A stretch of 64,000 nucleotides of DNA, from contig NZ_JALKAN010000001.1 in NCBI RefSeq assembly GCF_023015965.1, forward strand, positions 62,001 to 126,000, given 5' to 3'. Below the pieces are notes generated by a model. That model was not told where the DNA came from and made no database searches. It was given only the letters and a program-made list of their open reading frames with translations. The number at the start of each line of letters is the position of its first letter. Position 1 is the first letter of the stretch. This stretch comes from Allomuricauda sp. F6463D (GTDB lineage: Bacteria > Bacteroidota > Bacteroidia > Flavobacteriales > Flavobacteriaceae). Both the position numbers and the translations under genes were made by a program. Below are positions 36,535 to 45,977 of this stretch, piece by piece.

Positions 36535-37200
36535 ATGTTTCATAATGTAGGTATTGTAAAAAAAGAGTGGTTGATCCACAATGTGATCCGTTTCAGATTG
36601 GAACGACCAGGAGGTTTTGAACATTCCATTGGCCAGGCTGTGGAAGTTGAATTGGATATTGATGGATCGATTAAAAAAACAGCGCCTTTTACATTGACCA
36701 ATCTAACTGATTCAAAATATTTGGAACTCATCATCAAGATCTACCCCAAAAAAATGGGATTTACCTATGCGATCTCCAAGAAGAATGAAGGGGATGTACT
36801 ATGTATAAGCGACCCATGGGATTCGTACCAGTACCATGGTAAGGGAACCTTTATTGCTGCAGGTTCGGGCATTACTCCTTTCATCCCCATGTTAGAACAA
36901 TTAAAAAAGGACGGCGGTACCATTGGACATAAACTGATTTATGCCAACAAGTGTGAGAAGGACATCATTTTAAAGGATGAACTGGAGGGTTTGTTGGGAC
37001 AGCATTTTTACAATATCCTCAGTGAACAAAGCATCATAGGATATTCCCAGGGAAGAATAGACAGAAAGTACTTGAGTATAAGGATAGTTGATATGGAGCA
37101 GTATTTCTATGTATGCGGACCAGAAAGTTTTTCGGATAAAATCAAAGATTATTTAATAACCCTTGGCGTACACCAGGATAAAATTCAAATAGGATATTAA
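36535..37200 (+). CDS. Ferredoxin/flavodoxin-reductase-type flavoprotein
   Basis: A 221-residue soluble oxidoreductase with an FAD-binding barrel (NVIRFRLERPGGFEHSIGQAVEVEL, then KTAPFTLTN as the flavin motif) and a nicotinamide-binding half (GTFIAAGSGITPFIPMLEQL, YVCGPESFSDKI). The C-terminus IQIGY lacks the usual aromatic end seen in plant-type FNR. It lies eight bases before folE. A paralogue at 45978-46733 shares the same motifs and promoter type. The electron partner is unknown; a pterin or flavodoxin partner is possible. Confidence 0.85.
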   Translation: MFHNVGIVKKEWLIHNVIRFRLERPGGFEHSIGQAVEVELDIDGSIKKTAPFTLTNLTDSKYLELIIKIYPKKMGFTYAISKKNEGDVLCISDPWDSYQYHGKGTFIAAGSGITPFIPMLEQLKKDGGTIGHKLIYANKCEKDIILKDELEGLLGQHFYNILSEQSIIGYSQGRIDRKYLSIRIVDMEQYFYVCGPESFSDKIKDYLITLGVHQDKIQIGY

Positions 37201-37207
37201 GTACTAT

Positions 37208-37867
37208 ATGGAAATAAGTAATACGAAGCCATGTGAGGTAAAGGTAAAGGCGGACCAAGGGGATTGTAATGAATTTGATTGTCAGCAATGTAGAATAAGT
37301 GAGAAATCATTAAAAATAGCCCATCATTTTGGAAAGATCATGGAAGTATTGGGACTTGATTTAAATGATCCCAGTCTTAAGGGAACCCCGAAAAGAGTTG
37401 CAAAGATGTACCTCGAGGAATTGTTTGTGGGATTGGACGCATCCCAATTTCCGGACGTATCATTTTTTGATAACAATTACGGATTTGATGAAATGGTCAT
37501 TGTAAATGACATAACCCTTTATTCCTATTGTGAACATCATTTTGTACCCTTTATAGGAAAGGTTAATGTGGCTTATTTTCCCAATAAAAAGGTTATCGGT
37601 CTATCCAAAATAAACAGAGTGGTGGAGTTTATTAGTAAAAAACCTCAAGTACAGGAAAAGCTTACTGTTGAAATTGCCCAAACGCTAGCGGAATTATTGG
37701 AAACCAAGGATGTGGCTGTTTATGTGCAGGCCGATCATCTTTGTGTGGCATCACGAGGTATCAAAGATTATAATAGTTATACAAAAACAGGAACTTATTT
37801 GGGCAAGTTCAAAAGTAAAAAGGTTAGAAATGAATTCATGTGCTCTTTTACCCAAAATAATTTGTAA
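37208..37867 (+). CDS. folE: GTP cyclohydrolase I
   Basis: A 219-residue enzyme that makes 7,8-dihydroneopterin triphosphate from GTP for folate or other pterins. The zinc ligands are C108 and H111 (SYCEHHFVPF) and C179 (HLCVASRG). The substrate loop KINRVVEFISKKPQVQEKLT and the C-terminal KTGTYLGKFK are usual. An extra Cys cluster at the N-terminus (C9, C20, C25, C28) is not part of the typical fold. Placement behind an ECF promoter with a flavin reductase suggests a stress-induced second FolE, not the housekeeping copy; in other bacteria such copies accompany photolyases. Confidence 0.92.
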   Translation: MEISNTKPCEVKVKADQGDCNEFDCQQCRISEKSLKIAHHFGKIMEVLGLDLNDPSLKGTPKRVAKMYLEELFVGLDASQFPDVSFFDNNYGFDEMVIVNDITLYSYCEHHFVPFIGKVNVAYFPNKKVIGLSKINRVVEFISKKPQVQEKLTVEIAQTLAELLETKDVAVYVQADHLCVASRGIKDYNSYTKTGTYLGKFKSKKVRNEFMCSFTQNNL

Positions 37868-37891
37868 CCGTATTTGATATGATGCATCAAA
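37864..37891 (+). promoter_or_regulatory. ECF-sigma-type promoter (member f) of the DUF4142-cupredoxin unit
   Basis: TAATTTGTAACC, 15 bases, CATCAAA. The first element overlaps the folE stop codon, and the DUF4142 start is 28 bases after the second element. Confidence 0.65.
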
Positions 37892-37918
37892 CAGGTATAA
37901 ACATTTAAAACATAAACG

Positions 37919-38440
37919 ATGAAAAATATTTTAAGTCTTTTGATGATTGCAACAATAAGTATTTGTTCCTACGGGCAGGGGACACAATTGGAAGATACTG
38001 AAGTGGCATCCGTGGCTGTTGTTGCGAACCAAATTGATATTGATTATGCCCAAATTGCTCTAAAAAAATCAGATAACAAGGAAATACGTGAATTTGCCAA
38101 TCGAATGGTCAATGATCATAAGGCGGTCATTGGTCAAGCTGCAGCATTGGTGAAAAAATTGGGAGTCGACCCCAAGGACAATGTCGTTAGTCAATCCTTG
38201 TTAAAAGATGCGCAAGAAACCATAAAGAAACTTAAACGAACATCCAAACGGCAATTTGATATGGCATATATCAATAATGAAGTGACCTATCATAAAGCAG
38301 TGATTAACGCAATCAATAGTGTACTAATTCCAGAGACTGAAAATGATGAGTTAAAACAATTACTAAGCGATGTGGTTCCTGCCTTGGAAGCGCATTTGGG
38401 ACATGCAGAAATGGTGCAGAAAAATATTAAATCCCACTAA
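37919..38440 (+). CDS. DUF4142 (ferritin-like) exported protein
   Basis: A 173-residue protein with signal peptide MKNILSLLMIATISICSYGQ, then a helical DUF4142 domain: DIDYAQIALKKSDNKEIREFANRMVNDHKAVI, LKRTSKRQFDMAYINNEVTYHKAVINAINSVLI and ALEAHLGHAEMVQKN in short stretches. DUF4142 resembles a four-helix ferritin-like bundle; the His and Glu positions here fit but no metal binding is shown. Its stop codon (TAA 38438-38440) overlaps the next gene's start by one base. It is under promoter f. Confidence 0.85.
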   Translation: MKNILSLLMIATISICSYGQGTQLEDTEVASVAVVANQIDIDYAQIALKKSDNKEIREFANRMVNDHKAVIGQAAALVKKLGVDPKDNVVSQSLLKDAQETIKKLKRTSKRQFDMAYINNEVTYHKAVINAINSVLIPETENDELKQLLSDVVPALEAHLGHAEMVQKNIKSH

Positions 38441-38790
38441 TGAAACCATTCGTTGCAAAAATAACGGTATCCGCAATTGTACTCTTTACATTATTTATGG
38501 AGATATGGGCGTACAACAATTATTCTGGAAATACCGAGCCTCCTACTAAACATACCGTAAAGATATTTAGGATGAAGTTCATACCAGATCATCTTACCGT
38601 AAAGAAAGGGGACACTGTTGAATGGATAAACAAAGATTTTTATCAACATGATGTGACTGATGAAAAGAATAAGGAATGGACATCGTCACCTTTTAATCAA
38701 AATGAGACTTGGAGCAAAGTTATCACTAAAGACGAACAATATTTCTGCAATCTGCACAAGACAATGAAAGGAGCTATTGATATAAAGTAA
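38440..38790 (+). CDS. Membrane-anchored or exported cupredoxin
   Basis: A 116-residue plastocyanin/azurin-type copper protein. The N-terminal hydrophobic segment (FVAKITVSAIVLFTLFMEIWAY) is a signal or anchor. Type-1 copper ligands are H70 (FYQHDVT), C103, H106 and M109 (YFCNLHKTMKG). It overlaps DUF4142 by one base, so they are co-expressed. It could pass electrons to the dihaem cytochrome encoded next. Confidence 0.88.
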   Translation: MKPFVAKITVSAIVLFTLFMEIWAYNNYSGNTEPPTKHTVKIFRMKFIPDHLTVKKGDTVEWINKDFYQHDVTDEKNKEWTSSPFNQNETWSKVITKDEQYFCNLHKTMKGAIDIK

Positions 38791-38879
38791 TTTTTGAAAA
38801 GGAAAATTAAAATTCAACCAATTTGAAACTTTAAACAAATCGGTTCAATGAACCTTATTACAATCTAATTTAAACTACC

Positions 38880-40232
38880 ATGAAGAAATACTTAATTTAT
38901 AACTTACCAATACTGGTTGCGATACTTATTTGGGTATCCAGCTGTACAAAGACAGAAACCATTACAGAAACGATTACTGAAACAGTTACAGATACCATTA
39001 TTGAGACCACGATTGATACCTTGCATTTAGACCCTGTATTGGTAGCGGAAGGAAAAGATGTGTTTAGGTACGATACATTTGGGGATGAAGCATTTTGGAG
39101 CGATGTGCTTCACTTGGACAAGGCCATCCTTGGAGCGGACAATGGAGGGTATGGTGACGGTGTAAGCCCCGTAACTGCTTTGGCGGTTGGGCTTAAGGTC
39201 GATGCCGAAGCATTGCCGGTTGAAGTTGTTGATCTAATACAGGCAGGGGAAATCGATTTGAACGATCCAGCAACTACTGTGGAACTTTTACGATTGAATT
39301 CAGTAGTTGGAATTAAAGGTAATTTCGATGATGAAGGTGATTTGTCATCCATTGGGATTACCTGTGCACTCTGTCATTCGACTGTGGACAACTCATTTAG
39401 TGATGGTATTGGGAAACGATTGGACGGTCACCCCAATAGGGACTTGAATGTAGGGGTCATTGTCTCATTGACCGATAATGCACAATTTTTAGCAGATCTC
39501 TTACATGTTGATGTTCCAACGGTCAATACGGTCTTAAATGGTTGGGGTCCAGGAAAATTCAATGCTGGATTGTTTATTGATGGGGTTGCAACCCGACCTG
39601 ATGGATCCATTGCCGCCAATTTACTGCCTGCAGCTTATGGTCTTCAAGGCGTTAACCTGGCGACTTACACTGGTTGGGGGGATATGGTATACTGGAATGC
39701 CTTTGTCGCAAATTTGGAAATGCACGGGCAGGGTAACTTTACAGATGAGAGACTTAACGATCCCATTAAATTTCCGATAGCTTCTGAGAATAATTTTGGC
39801 AATGTGGTCAACTCGCCAGACCTCATAACAGGTAAATTGCCGGCCTTACAGGCCTATCAGTTGTCATTGGATGCCCCAACACCACCGGAGGGCAGTTTTG
39901 ACCAAGAGGCGGCAATGAGGGGTGAGGACCTGTTTAATGGGGTAGCGCAATGTGCTACTTGTCACATTGCACCCATATTTACCGATGCAGGGTTTAATTT
40001 GCATACTGCGGAAGAAATAGGAATCGATGATTTTGAGGCCAATAGGTCACCGACAGGTATGTATAGAACGACCCCATTAAGAGGTCTGTTCGCACGAATG
40101 AAAGGAGGTTTTTATCATGATGGAAGATTTGCATCCTTAGCTGATGTTATCGAACATTATGATGGGCATTTGGATCTACAGCTCTCACAGGATGATAAAA
40201 ACGACCTAGAAGAATATTTAAAGTCTATTTAA
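38880..40232 (+). CDS. Dihaem cytochrome c lipoprotein with Thr-rich linker
   Basis: A 450-residue exported protein, lipobox VSSC (C22), followed by a Thr/Glu/Ile-rich linker made of near-repeats such as TETIT, TETVT and TDTII up to residue 47. Two haem sites are CALCH (C162-H166) and CATCH (C358-H362). The C-terminal part (YRTTPLRGLFARMKGGFYHDGRFASLADVIEHY) resembles bacterial dihaem cytochrome c peroxidase/MauG-like proteins. It sits 90 bases behind the cupredoxin. Peroxidase activity is possible but the domain spacing is longer than in typical CcpA. Confidence 0.85.
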   Translation: MKKYLIYNLPILVAILIWVSSCTKTETITETITETVTDTIIETTIDTLHLDPVLVAEGKDVFRYDTFGDEAFWSDVLHLDKAILGADNGGYGDGVSPVTALAVGLKVDAEALPVEVVDLIQAGEIDLNDPATTVELLRLNSVVGIKGNFDDEGDLSSIGITCALCHSTVDNSFSDGIGKRLDGHPNRDLNVGVIVSLTDNAQFLADLLHVDVPTVNTVLNGWGPGKFNAGLFIDGVATRPDGSIAANLLPAAYGLQGVNLATYTGWGDMVYWNAFVANLEMHGQGNFTDERLNDPIKFPIASENNFGNVVNSPDLITGKLPALQAYQLSLDAPTPPEGSFDQEAAMRGEDLFNGVAQCATCHIAPIFTDAGFNLHTAEEIGIDDFEANRSPTGMYRTTPLRGLFARMKGGFYHDGRFASLADVIEHYDGHLDLQLSQDDKNDLEEYLKSI

Positions 40233-40498
40233 TTATTGGTTGGTTGGTTAAATTGAAATTGAACCAAGGTTTGATTGATGTTTAGTTGTTTCACGTCAAA
40301 TACCTCATTGAGTATAGATCAATGGGGTTTTGACTGATTCTTAGATAAAACTTTTTAAGAAGATAAAGGTTGATGAAGTTGGTTTTTAGTAAAACACTGA
40401 GTTATGATTGGAAGTATGCCCTTTTTGTTTTTTTGCTCACTCTGTGATTCAACAAGTCTGTCCATTGATATCTTGTTGGGAGATAATAAAGGAAACGT

Positions 40499-41281
40499 AT
40501 GAAACGGGGACGCCATATTATTGTTTTGACCATTGGTTTCTTTGTGCTCTATTGGGTGCTGGATGCACTGTTCTTTGGTCAGTTCCGTGCAGCTATAAAC
40601 GAACTATTGGGACAGAGCGGGACTAGCCATATCATTGCTTATACCTTCTCAAGTATCCCAATTTTAATAGGGATTTGGGCCATTCATGGTAATTGGCATT
40701 TCCATAAATATCTTGGATTGGATGGCAACATAGGAAAAGCTATGATATTTTCAGTGCTTTGTACTGCACCTATGTTTCTCGGGTTTTGGTTGTTGTACGA
40801 ACTTGATTCCGAAGTGACTTTGAACAGTATCCTGATATCGGTGGTGGCAGCCGGGTTTTTTGAAGAACTTTTTTATAGGGGCTTTTTATTTGGTCAGCTA
40901 TTTAGGTATACAAAACTTGGTTTTATACCCGCTGTTTTCTTGGGGGCATTGCTATTTGGTCTCTTGCATTTGTATCAAAGTAATGATCCACTTACGGCGT
41001 TGGGAATCTTTGGTGTCACTTTTTTGGGGTCTGTAATATTTTCGTGGCTGTATATCGAATGGAACAACAACCTATGGGTCCCCATATTTGCACATGCATT
41101 GATGAATTTGAGCTGGACCTTGTTTTCAGTGGATACCGATGCATTGGGTGGTTGGTATGCCAATATTTTTAGGTTCACGACCATTTTCTTATTTATTGTT
41201 GTAACCATTTATAACAAGAGTTGTAAGGGGGAAGGGATCCGGATTAATCGTTCGTCTCTCTGGATGAAGCGAAGTAATTGA
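40499..41281 (+). CDS. CPBP-family intramembrane metalloprotease
   Basis: A 260-residue protein with about seven helices. The catalytic motifs are EELFYRG (E122, E123, R127), GLLHLYQ and HALMNLSW, giving the two Glu and two His of the CPBP/Abi fold. It stands alone with about 80 bases to the Ccs gene and 266 bases of featureless upstream DNA. Substrates are unknown. Confidence 0.88.
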   Translation: MKRGRHIIVLTIGFFVLYWVLDALFFGQFRAAINELLGQSGTSHIIAYTFSSIPILIGIWAIHGNWHFHKYLGLDGNIGKAMIFSVLCTAPMFLGFWLLYELDSEVTLNSILISVVAAGFFEELFYRGFLFGQLFRYTKLGFIPAVFLGALLFGLLHLYQSNDPLTALGIFGVTFLGSVIFSWLYIEWNNNLWVPIFAHALMNLSWTLFSVDTDALGGWYANIFRFTTIFLFIVVTIYNKSCKGEGIRINRSSLWMKRSN

Positions 41282-41359
41282 TTCATCCATAATGCTGGTT
41301 GAATTGTCTTTTATCAACTGAAGGATCATTTCCTGAACATATGAATTTTAAGTAGTAAA

Positions 41360-44300
41360 ATGATATACCGTAGACTTATAGAAGTTATAGGTTCAACACG
41401 CCTTATGGCCATACTCTTTATTGCATTTGCGCTCAGCATGGCCATTGGAACCTTTATTGAGAATTCATTTTCAATTGACGTGGCTAGGATTTATATATAC
41501 GATACCTGGTGGTTCGAGGGGATGATGGTATTGTTCGTGTTCAATTTTTTATTCAATATTCGCAAATATTCTTTGAATAGGAGGTCTAAGTGGCCTACGC
41601 TTGTGATTCATTTGGCATTTGTCATTATCATAATGGGTGCCTTCATAACACGATATTACGGTTTTACCGGTTTAATGTCCATTCGAGAGGGAAGTTCCTC
41701 CAATAAAGTTATTTCAGATGAAACATATCTGCAGCTTCGAATGGACGTGAAGGAGGATGGAATAAAGCATACACAGCAAATAGAAAAACAGGTATTGTTG
41801 TCGGAAGCAACCGCCGGCTTCAACCCATTTGCCATACAAACAGAGTTTAATGGAAAAAATATTGGCATAGCATATGACAACTTTATAGAAAATGCCCAAT
41901 GGAGTTTTTCTCCGAGTTATGGGGATGCTCAACATATCAAGATAGTGGAGACCCATGATGGGGAGCGGCATGACCATTATATCAAGGAAGGGGAAATACT
42001 GCATTGTGGACATAATCGTTATACGTTCAACAACCCACAATCGGGTTCCTATAATTTTTCAATGGTGGCTAACAAATTATGGTTGGATGCACCATTGCCA
42101 GGTAAGGTACTGCAGATGTTATCTGGCAATGAAACACAAATAACTGCGGGATATAGGGAACCTATAAAGTTCAAAGCACTTTATGATTTTGGTGAACTAA
42201 AGTTCGTTGTGCCCGAACCAGCCAAAAGGGGAAAGTTGTCACTACTTACCGATGGAACCGATATTAAGCAATCCAGTGGACCCCATGCCCTGGTTCTCAC
42301 ACTGACCATTGATGGTAGGTCCCGGCGAGTGATCATATTTGGAAAGAGAGGAAAAGTCGGTAATCCTACCCAACTCATTTTAGATGGAATTTCATATTCA
42401 TTTTCTTACGGAAGTAAGACCCACCTGCTCCCTTTTAAAATAAAACTACACAAGTTTATTGCAAAGAAATACCCTGGTACGACAAATAGTTATGCCGCAT
42501 TTGAAAGCAAGGTAAGGGTGCTGGATGACTCTATGGATATGGATGCGGAAATTTACATGAACCATGTTTTGGATTATAAGGGATATCGGTTTTTTCAGTC
42601 ATCTTTCCATCCCGATGAAAGAGGTACCATCTTATCGGTGAATCATGATAACTGGGGTACACAGGTTACATATATAGGGTATTTTTTATTGTATTTGGGT
42701 CTTTTGGCCATATTGTTCAGTAAAAATTCAAGGTTTGGGTATATCATCAAACAGTTGAAAAAACTCAATTCCAGTTCAAAATCGGCTATACTGGTTGTAT
42801 TACTGCTATCTGCGTTCCATGGATTTGGCCAGCAAGAAATAGATCCCATAGACCCCATGGTCTTGAATAAATTGGACTCCATTGTGACTTATTATAAAGT
42901 TCCCGATGCACATGCACAAAAATTTGCCCAATTGGTCATACAGGATGTCAATGGAAGGATGAAACCCATGGACACCTACGCCTCTGAGCTACTGCGAAAA
43001 ATTAGCAAGGATGACCGGTATAAGGATTTAAATGCCAACCAAGCAGTTTTGTCAATGCTACAATTTCCGGATATTTGGATCAATATGCCCTTGGTCTACA
43101 TAAAAAGTGGAAATGATAGTCTTCGTGTTATCTTGGAAACTCCTAAAGGTATGAAACGGGTCCCTCTGGCAAAGTTCTTTGATAAGAAAGGAAACTATAA
43201 ACTTCAAGAACAAGTGGCCGTAGCGTACAAGGCCATTGTTCCCAACCAATTTGAAAAAGACTTTATCGAAGTTGACCGAAGGGTAAACCTGTTGTATAAT
43301 GCCCTCAATGGGAATGATTTAAGGATATTCCCTGTCCCAAATGATAAAAACAACACTTGGATTTCAACTTTGCATTTATCGAAACATGATTTGCAGAGAA
43401 AGGATTCCTTGTTTGTTGCCAACATATTTCCGCTTTATTTTAATACTTTTTCCGAGGAAATAGGACATGGAAAAGGAGATTTCGGTAAGTCTTATGGTTT
43501 GTTGGGGCAAATAGAAAAATACCAAAACAAGTTTGGCCATGATATCATTCCTGAACGTTCAAAAATTAATTGGGAGATTCGCTATAACAAATATGATATA
43601 TTCAAAAATTTGTTTTCGTGGTACCTGGTACTTGGTATGCTATTGTTGACTATGTCTGTCATTGGGCTCTTTAAGAGAAATAATTCCTTTGAGTTGTCAA
43701 TGTGGATTCCACGGGTGGGGATATATTTGTGTTTTGCCTTGCATACTTTGGGCTTGTTGGCAAGATGGTATGTTTCAGGACATGCCCCCTGGAGCGATGC
43801 CTATGAGTCCATAATCTATATCAGTTGGGCCACAATGCTCTTTGGTATCATACTCGGAAGAAAATTTGATCTTGCATTGGCTGCCACTGCATTTGTAAAT
43901 GCCATGATATTAATGGTTGCCCATTGGAATTGGCTGGACCCGGCAATAGCTAACCTACAACCTGTGCTCAATTCGTATTGGTTGATGATTCATGTAGCCA
44001 TCATAGTTGCCAGTTACGGCCCTTTTACGTTGGGAATGGTTTTAAGTGTTTTGGCCTTGCTGTTGATGTCTTTGGTCCAAAAGACCAACCAGGTCTATAT
44101 GCGGAAGGTCATTAAAAAACTGGTGTTGCTCACGGAAATGTCATTGACCATAGGTTTGGTCATGCTGACCATTGGTAATTTTTTGGGAGGACAATGGGCC
44201 AACGAAAGTTGGGGAAGGTACTGGGCTTGGGATCCAAAAGAAACCTGGGCATTGATCAGTATTTTGGTCTATGCCTTTATTATACATATGCGATTGGTTC

Positions 44301-44518
44301 CCGGACTAAGGGGAAAATGGATATTCTCATTGATGGGAGTATTAGGTTTTTATGCCATTTTAATGACATATTTTGGGGTCAATTTCTATTTATCGGGGCT
44401 ACATTCCTATGCACAAGGTGACAATATAGTAACGCCCAGCTTTTTATATTACTCCATAGCCGTCATTGTTATATTGGCAAGTGTGTCCCTATACAAACAA
44501 ACGCGATATCGTATATAG
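41360..44518 (+). CDS. Fused ResB-CcsA system II cytochrome c biogenesis protein
   Basis: A 1052-residue membrane protein joining both halves of the haem ligation machine. The first part is ResB/CcsB-like (RLMAILFIAFALSMAIGTFIE, then a long periplasmic section with several strands). A second signal-like helix near residue 480 (AILVVLLLSAFHGFG) leads into a periplasmic stretch. The last 280 residues are CcsA, with the WWD haem-binding motif in GRYWAWDPKETWALI and conserved His in several helices. It attaches haem to the CxxCH proteins at 38.9 and 31.8 kb. Fusion is usual in Bacteroidota. Confidence 0.92.
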   Translation: MIYRRLIEVIGSTRLMAILFIAFALSMAIGTFIENSFSIDVARIYIYDTWWFEGMMVLFVFNFLFNIRKYSLNRRSKWPTLVIHLAFVIIIMGAFITRYYGFTGLMSIREGSSSNKVISDETYLQLRMDVKEDGIKHTQQIEKQVLLSEATAGFNPFAIQTEFNGKNIGIAYDNFIENAQWSFSPSYGDAQHIKIVETHDGERHDHYIKEGEILHCGHNRYTFNNPQSGSYNFSMVANKLWLDAPLPGKVLQMLSGNETQITAGYREPIKFKALYDFGELKFVVPEPAKRGKLSLLTDGTDIKQSSGPHALVLTLTIDGRSRRVIIFGKRGKVGNPTQLILDGISYSFSYGSKTHLLPFKIKLHKFIAKKYPGTTNSYAAFESKVRVLDDSMDMDAEIYMNHVLDYKGYRFFQSSFHPDERGTILSVNHDNWGTQVTYIGYFLLYLGLLAILFSKNSRFGYIIKQLKKLNSSSKSAILVVLLLSAFHGFGQQEIDPIDPMVLNKLDSIVTYYKVPDAHAQKFAQLVIQDVNGRMKPMDTYASELLRKISKDDRYKDLNANQAVLSMLQFPDIWINMPLVYIKSGNDSLRVILETPKGMKRVPLAKFFDKKGNYKLQEQVAVAYKAIVPNQFEKDFIEVDRRVNLLYNALNGNDLRIFPVPNDKNNTWISTLHLSKHDLQRKDSLFVANIFPLYFNTFSEEIGHGKGDFGKSYGLLGQIEKYQNKFGHDIIPERSKINWEIRYNKYDIFKNLFSWYLVLGMLLLTMSVIGLFKRNNSFELSMWIPRVGIYLCFALHTLGLLARWYVSGHAPWSDAYESIIYISWATMLFGIILGRKFDLALAATAFVNAMILMVAHWNWLDPAIANLQPVLNSYWLMIHVAIIVASYGPFTLGMVLSVLALLLMSLVQKTNQVYMRKVIKKLVLLTEMSLTIGLVMLTIGNFLGGQWANESWGRYWAWDPKETWALISILVYAFIIHMRLVPGLRGKWIFSLMGVLGFYAILMTYFGVNFYLSGLHSYAQGDNIVTPSFLYYSIAVIVILASVSLYKQTRYRI

Positions 44519-45976
44519 CTATGAACGTTTGGAATACGTATCCAAACTGTTTGCAAGTAGATCTAAAAGGAGGTCTATATGATTTTTATGTGTTCTGAAT
44601 GATAATAAGGCGGCACGAAGGGTGAATTTATCGTCAATCATGGTGGACGAAAGAAAGATGCGGCCATCATCGAGAAGAGTTTTCAAAATGAATTTGTTGA
44701 TTCTGTTTATTTCGCCCAATTCATGAATGTTGGCCTCATATCTAAAAGCCACTACGGTGAGTTCAGGTTCACAGACAACATGAAAATTTAGTTTCAATAA
44801 AGCGGTATATAGATAGCTGGTCAAAACCAATTTTTCGTCCAAGTAATTTGCAAATGCTTGAGGACCATAAAGTTTTAAGGGTAACCACATTCGTAGACCC
44901 CTAAAATGCTTGCTTAGCTCAGGGGACATATCGGCAGGTGAGATTCTGTCCATTTTGTAGCTGTCTTGCATATAACTGGCATCAAATTTAAAAGTGTTTG
45001 TCAGGTGTTTTAATTTCTTTACCAATACAATACCTGATCCATAAGGTAGAAAAAGTCCCTTATGTGGATCTAAAATTATGGAATCTGCGTGCTGTAGTCC
45101 TTTAAGTTTGTCCCTTCCTGTTTTAGTCAACGCAAAAAAACCGCCATATGCCGCATCCACATGGAACCAGATGGAATGTTTCTTACATATTGCACTTACT
45201 TGTTCAATTGGATCTATAGCGCCCACATCTGTAGACCCCGCATTGGCGATTACCAAAAAAGGATTGAGGCCGGCCTTGAGATCAACTTCAATTTGTTGCT
45301 CTAAATGGGCAACCGAGAGCTTAAAAGCATTGTCAAGAGGGATCTTATGTATTGCATAGCTATCCATACCTATAATTTGTATGGCCTTGAAGATACTGTG
45401 GTGGGCTTGTGGCGAGCAATAAATTATACTTTTGCTCATTTCATTGAAAAGTGTTTTACCATGGTGTCTGGCGCATGTAAGTGCTATGAGGTTGGCGATA
45501 CTCCCCCCTGAGGTTAAATTGCCTCCAAACCCTTGGTCATATCCAATCAATTCTCCTGCCCATTTTATCAAGGCATTTTCCATTTTGACCGCCCCTGGTG
45601 AAGCATAGAACACACCGGCATATCTGTTGGTTAGTGCAGCAAGGAAATCTCCCAGTGCAGAACTGTAAAGACCACCTCCGGGTATATACCCCAGATGGCC
45701 GCCCGAGGCGGGATTTAACCCTGTTTTCAACACATTTCTATCGAAGGTGTCCAATAACTCCTCCAAGCTCTGCGTATGTGCATCAATTTCGAACTCATGC
45801 AATTGGTCACCATGAACATCGGGATGGCCATGGTAAACCTTATCCTGTTCCAAATTATGGATAAATTTATGTCCAAAATCCAAAACAATTTTTTCCATGA
45901 ACTCACGTTGTTCTTTGGTTTCTTCCAAAATAAGATCTTGTGGGTAGTTGCTGTCCTTGGTGGTATTGTTGTTCAT
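44519..45976 (-). CDS. PLP-dependent group II decarboxylase
   Basis: About 485 residues of the glutamate/aromatic-amino-acid decarboxylase type. The Schiff-base Lys is K306 in DPHKGLF; D274 in FHVDAAYGG and H192/H193 hold the pyridine ring. I chose ATG at 45976, one base after the stop of the flavin reductase gene; the frame extends upstream to 46057 but inside that gene. The N-terminal GHLGYIPGGGLYSSALGDFLA is typical. The substrate may be a tryptophan- or glutamate-like amino acid; I cannot choose. It is cotranscribed with the reductase under promoter g. Confidence 0.88.
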   Translation of the reverse strand: MNNNTTKDSNYPQDLILEETKEQREFMEKIVLDFGHKFIHNLEQDKVYHGHPDVHGDQLHEFEIDAHTQSLEELLDTFDRNVLKTGLNPASGGHLGYIPGGGLYSSALGDFLAALTNRYAGVFYASPGAVKMENALIKWAGELIGYDQGFGGNLTSGGSIANLIALTCARHHGKTLFNEMSKSIIYCSPQAHHSIFKAIQIIGMDSYAIHKIPLDNAFKLSVAHLEQQIEVDLKAGLNPFLVIANAGSTDVGAIDPIEQVSAICKKHSIWFHVDAAYGGFFALTKTGRDKLKGLQHADSIILDPHKGLFLPYGSGIVLVKKLKHLTNTFKFDASYMQDSYKMDRISPADMSPELSKHFRGLRMWLPLKLYGPQAFANYLDEKLVLTSYLYTALLKLNFHVVCEPELTVVAFRYEANIHELGEINRINKFILKTLLDDGRIFLSSTMIDDKFTLRAALLSFRTHKNHIDLLLDLLANSLDTYSKRS

Positions 45977-45977
45977 A

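Noticed and set aside
38842-38854. Palindrome GGTTCA-A-TGAACC before the dihaem cytochrome gene as an operator
   Set aside because: A single short palindrome with no second copy elsewhere; not enough to call.
41180-41220. GTAACC near 41187 as a further regulon member
   Set aside because: It lies inside the CPBP gene and lacks the second element at the right spacing.
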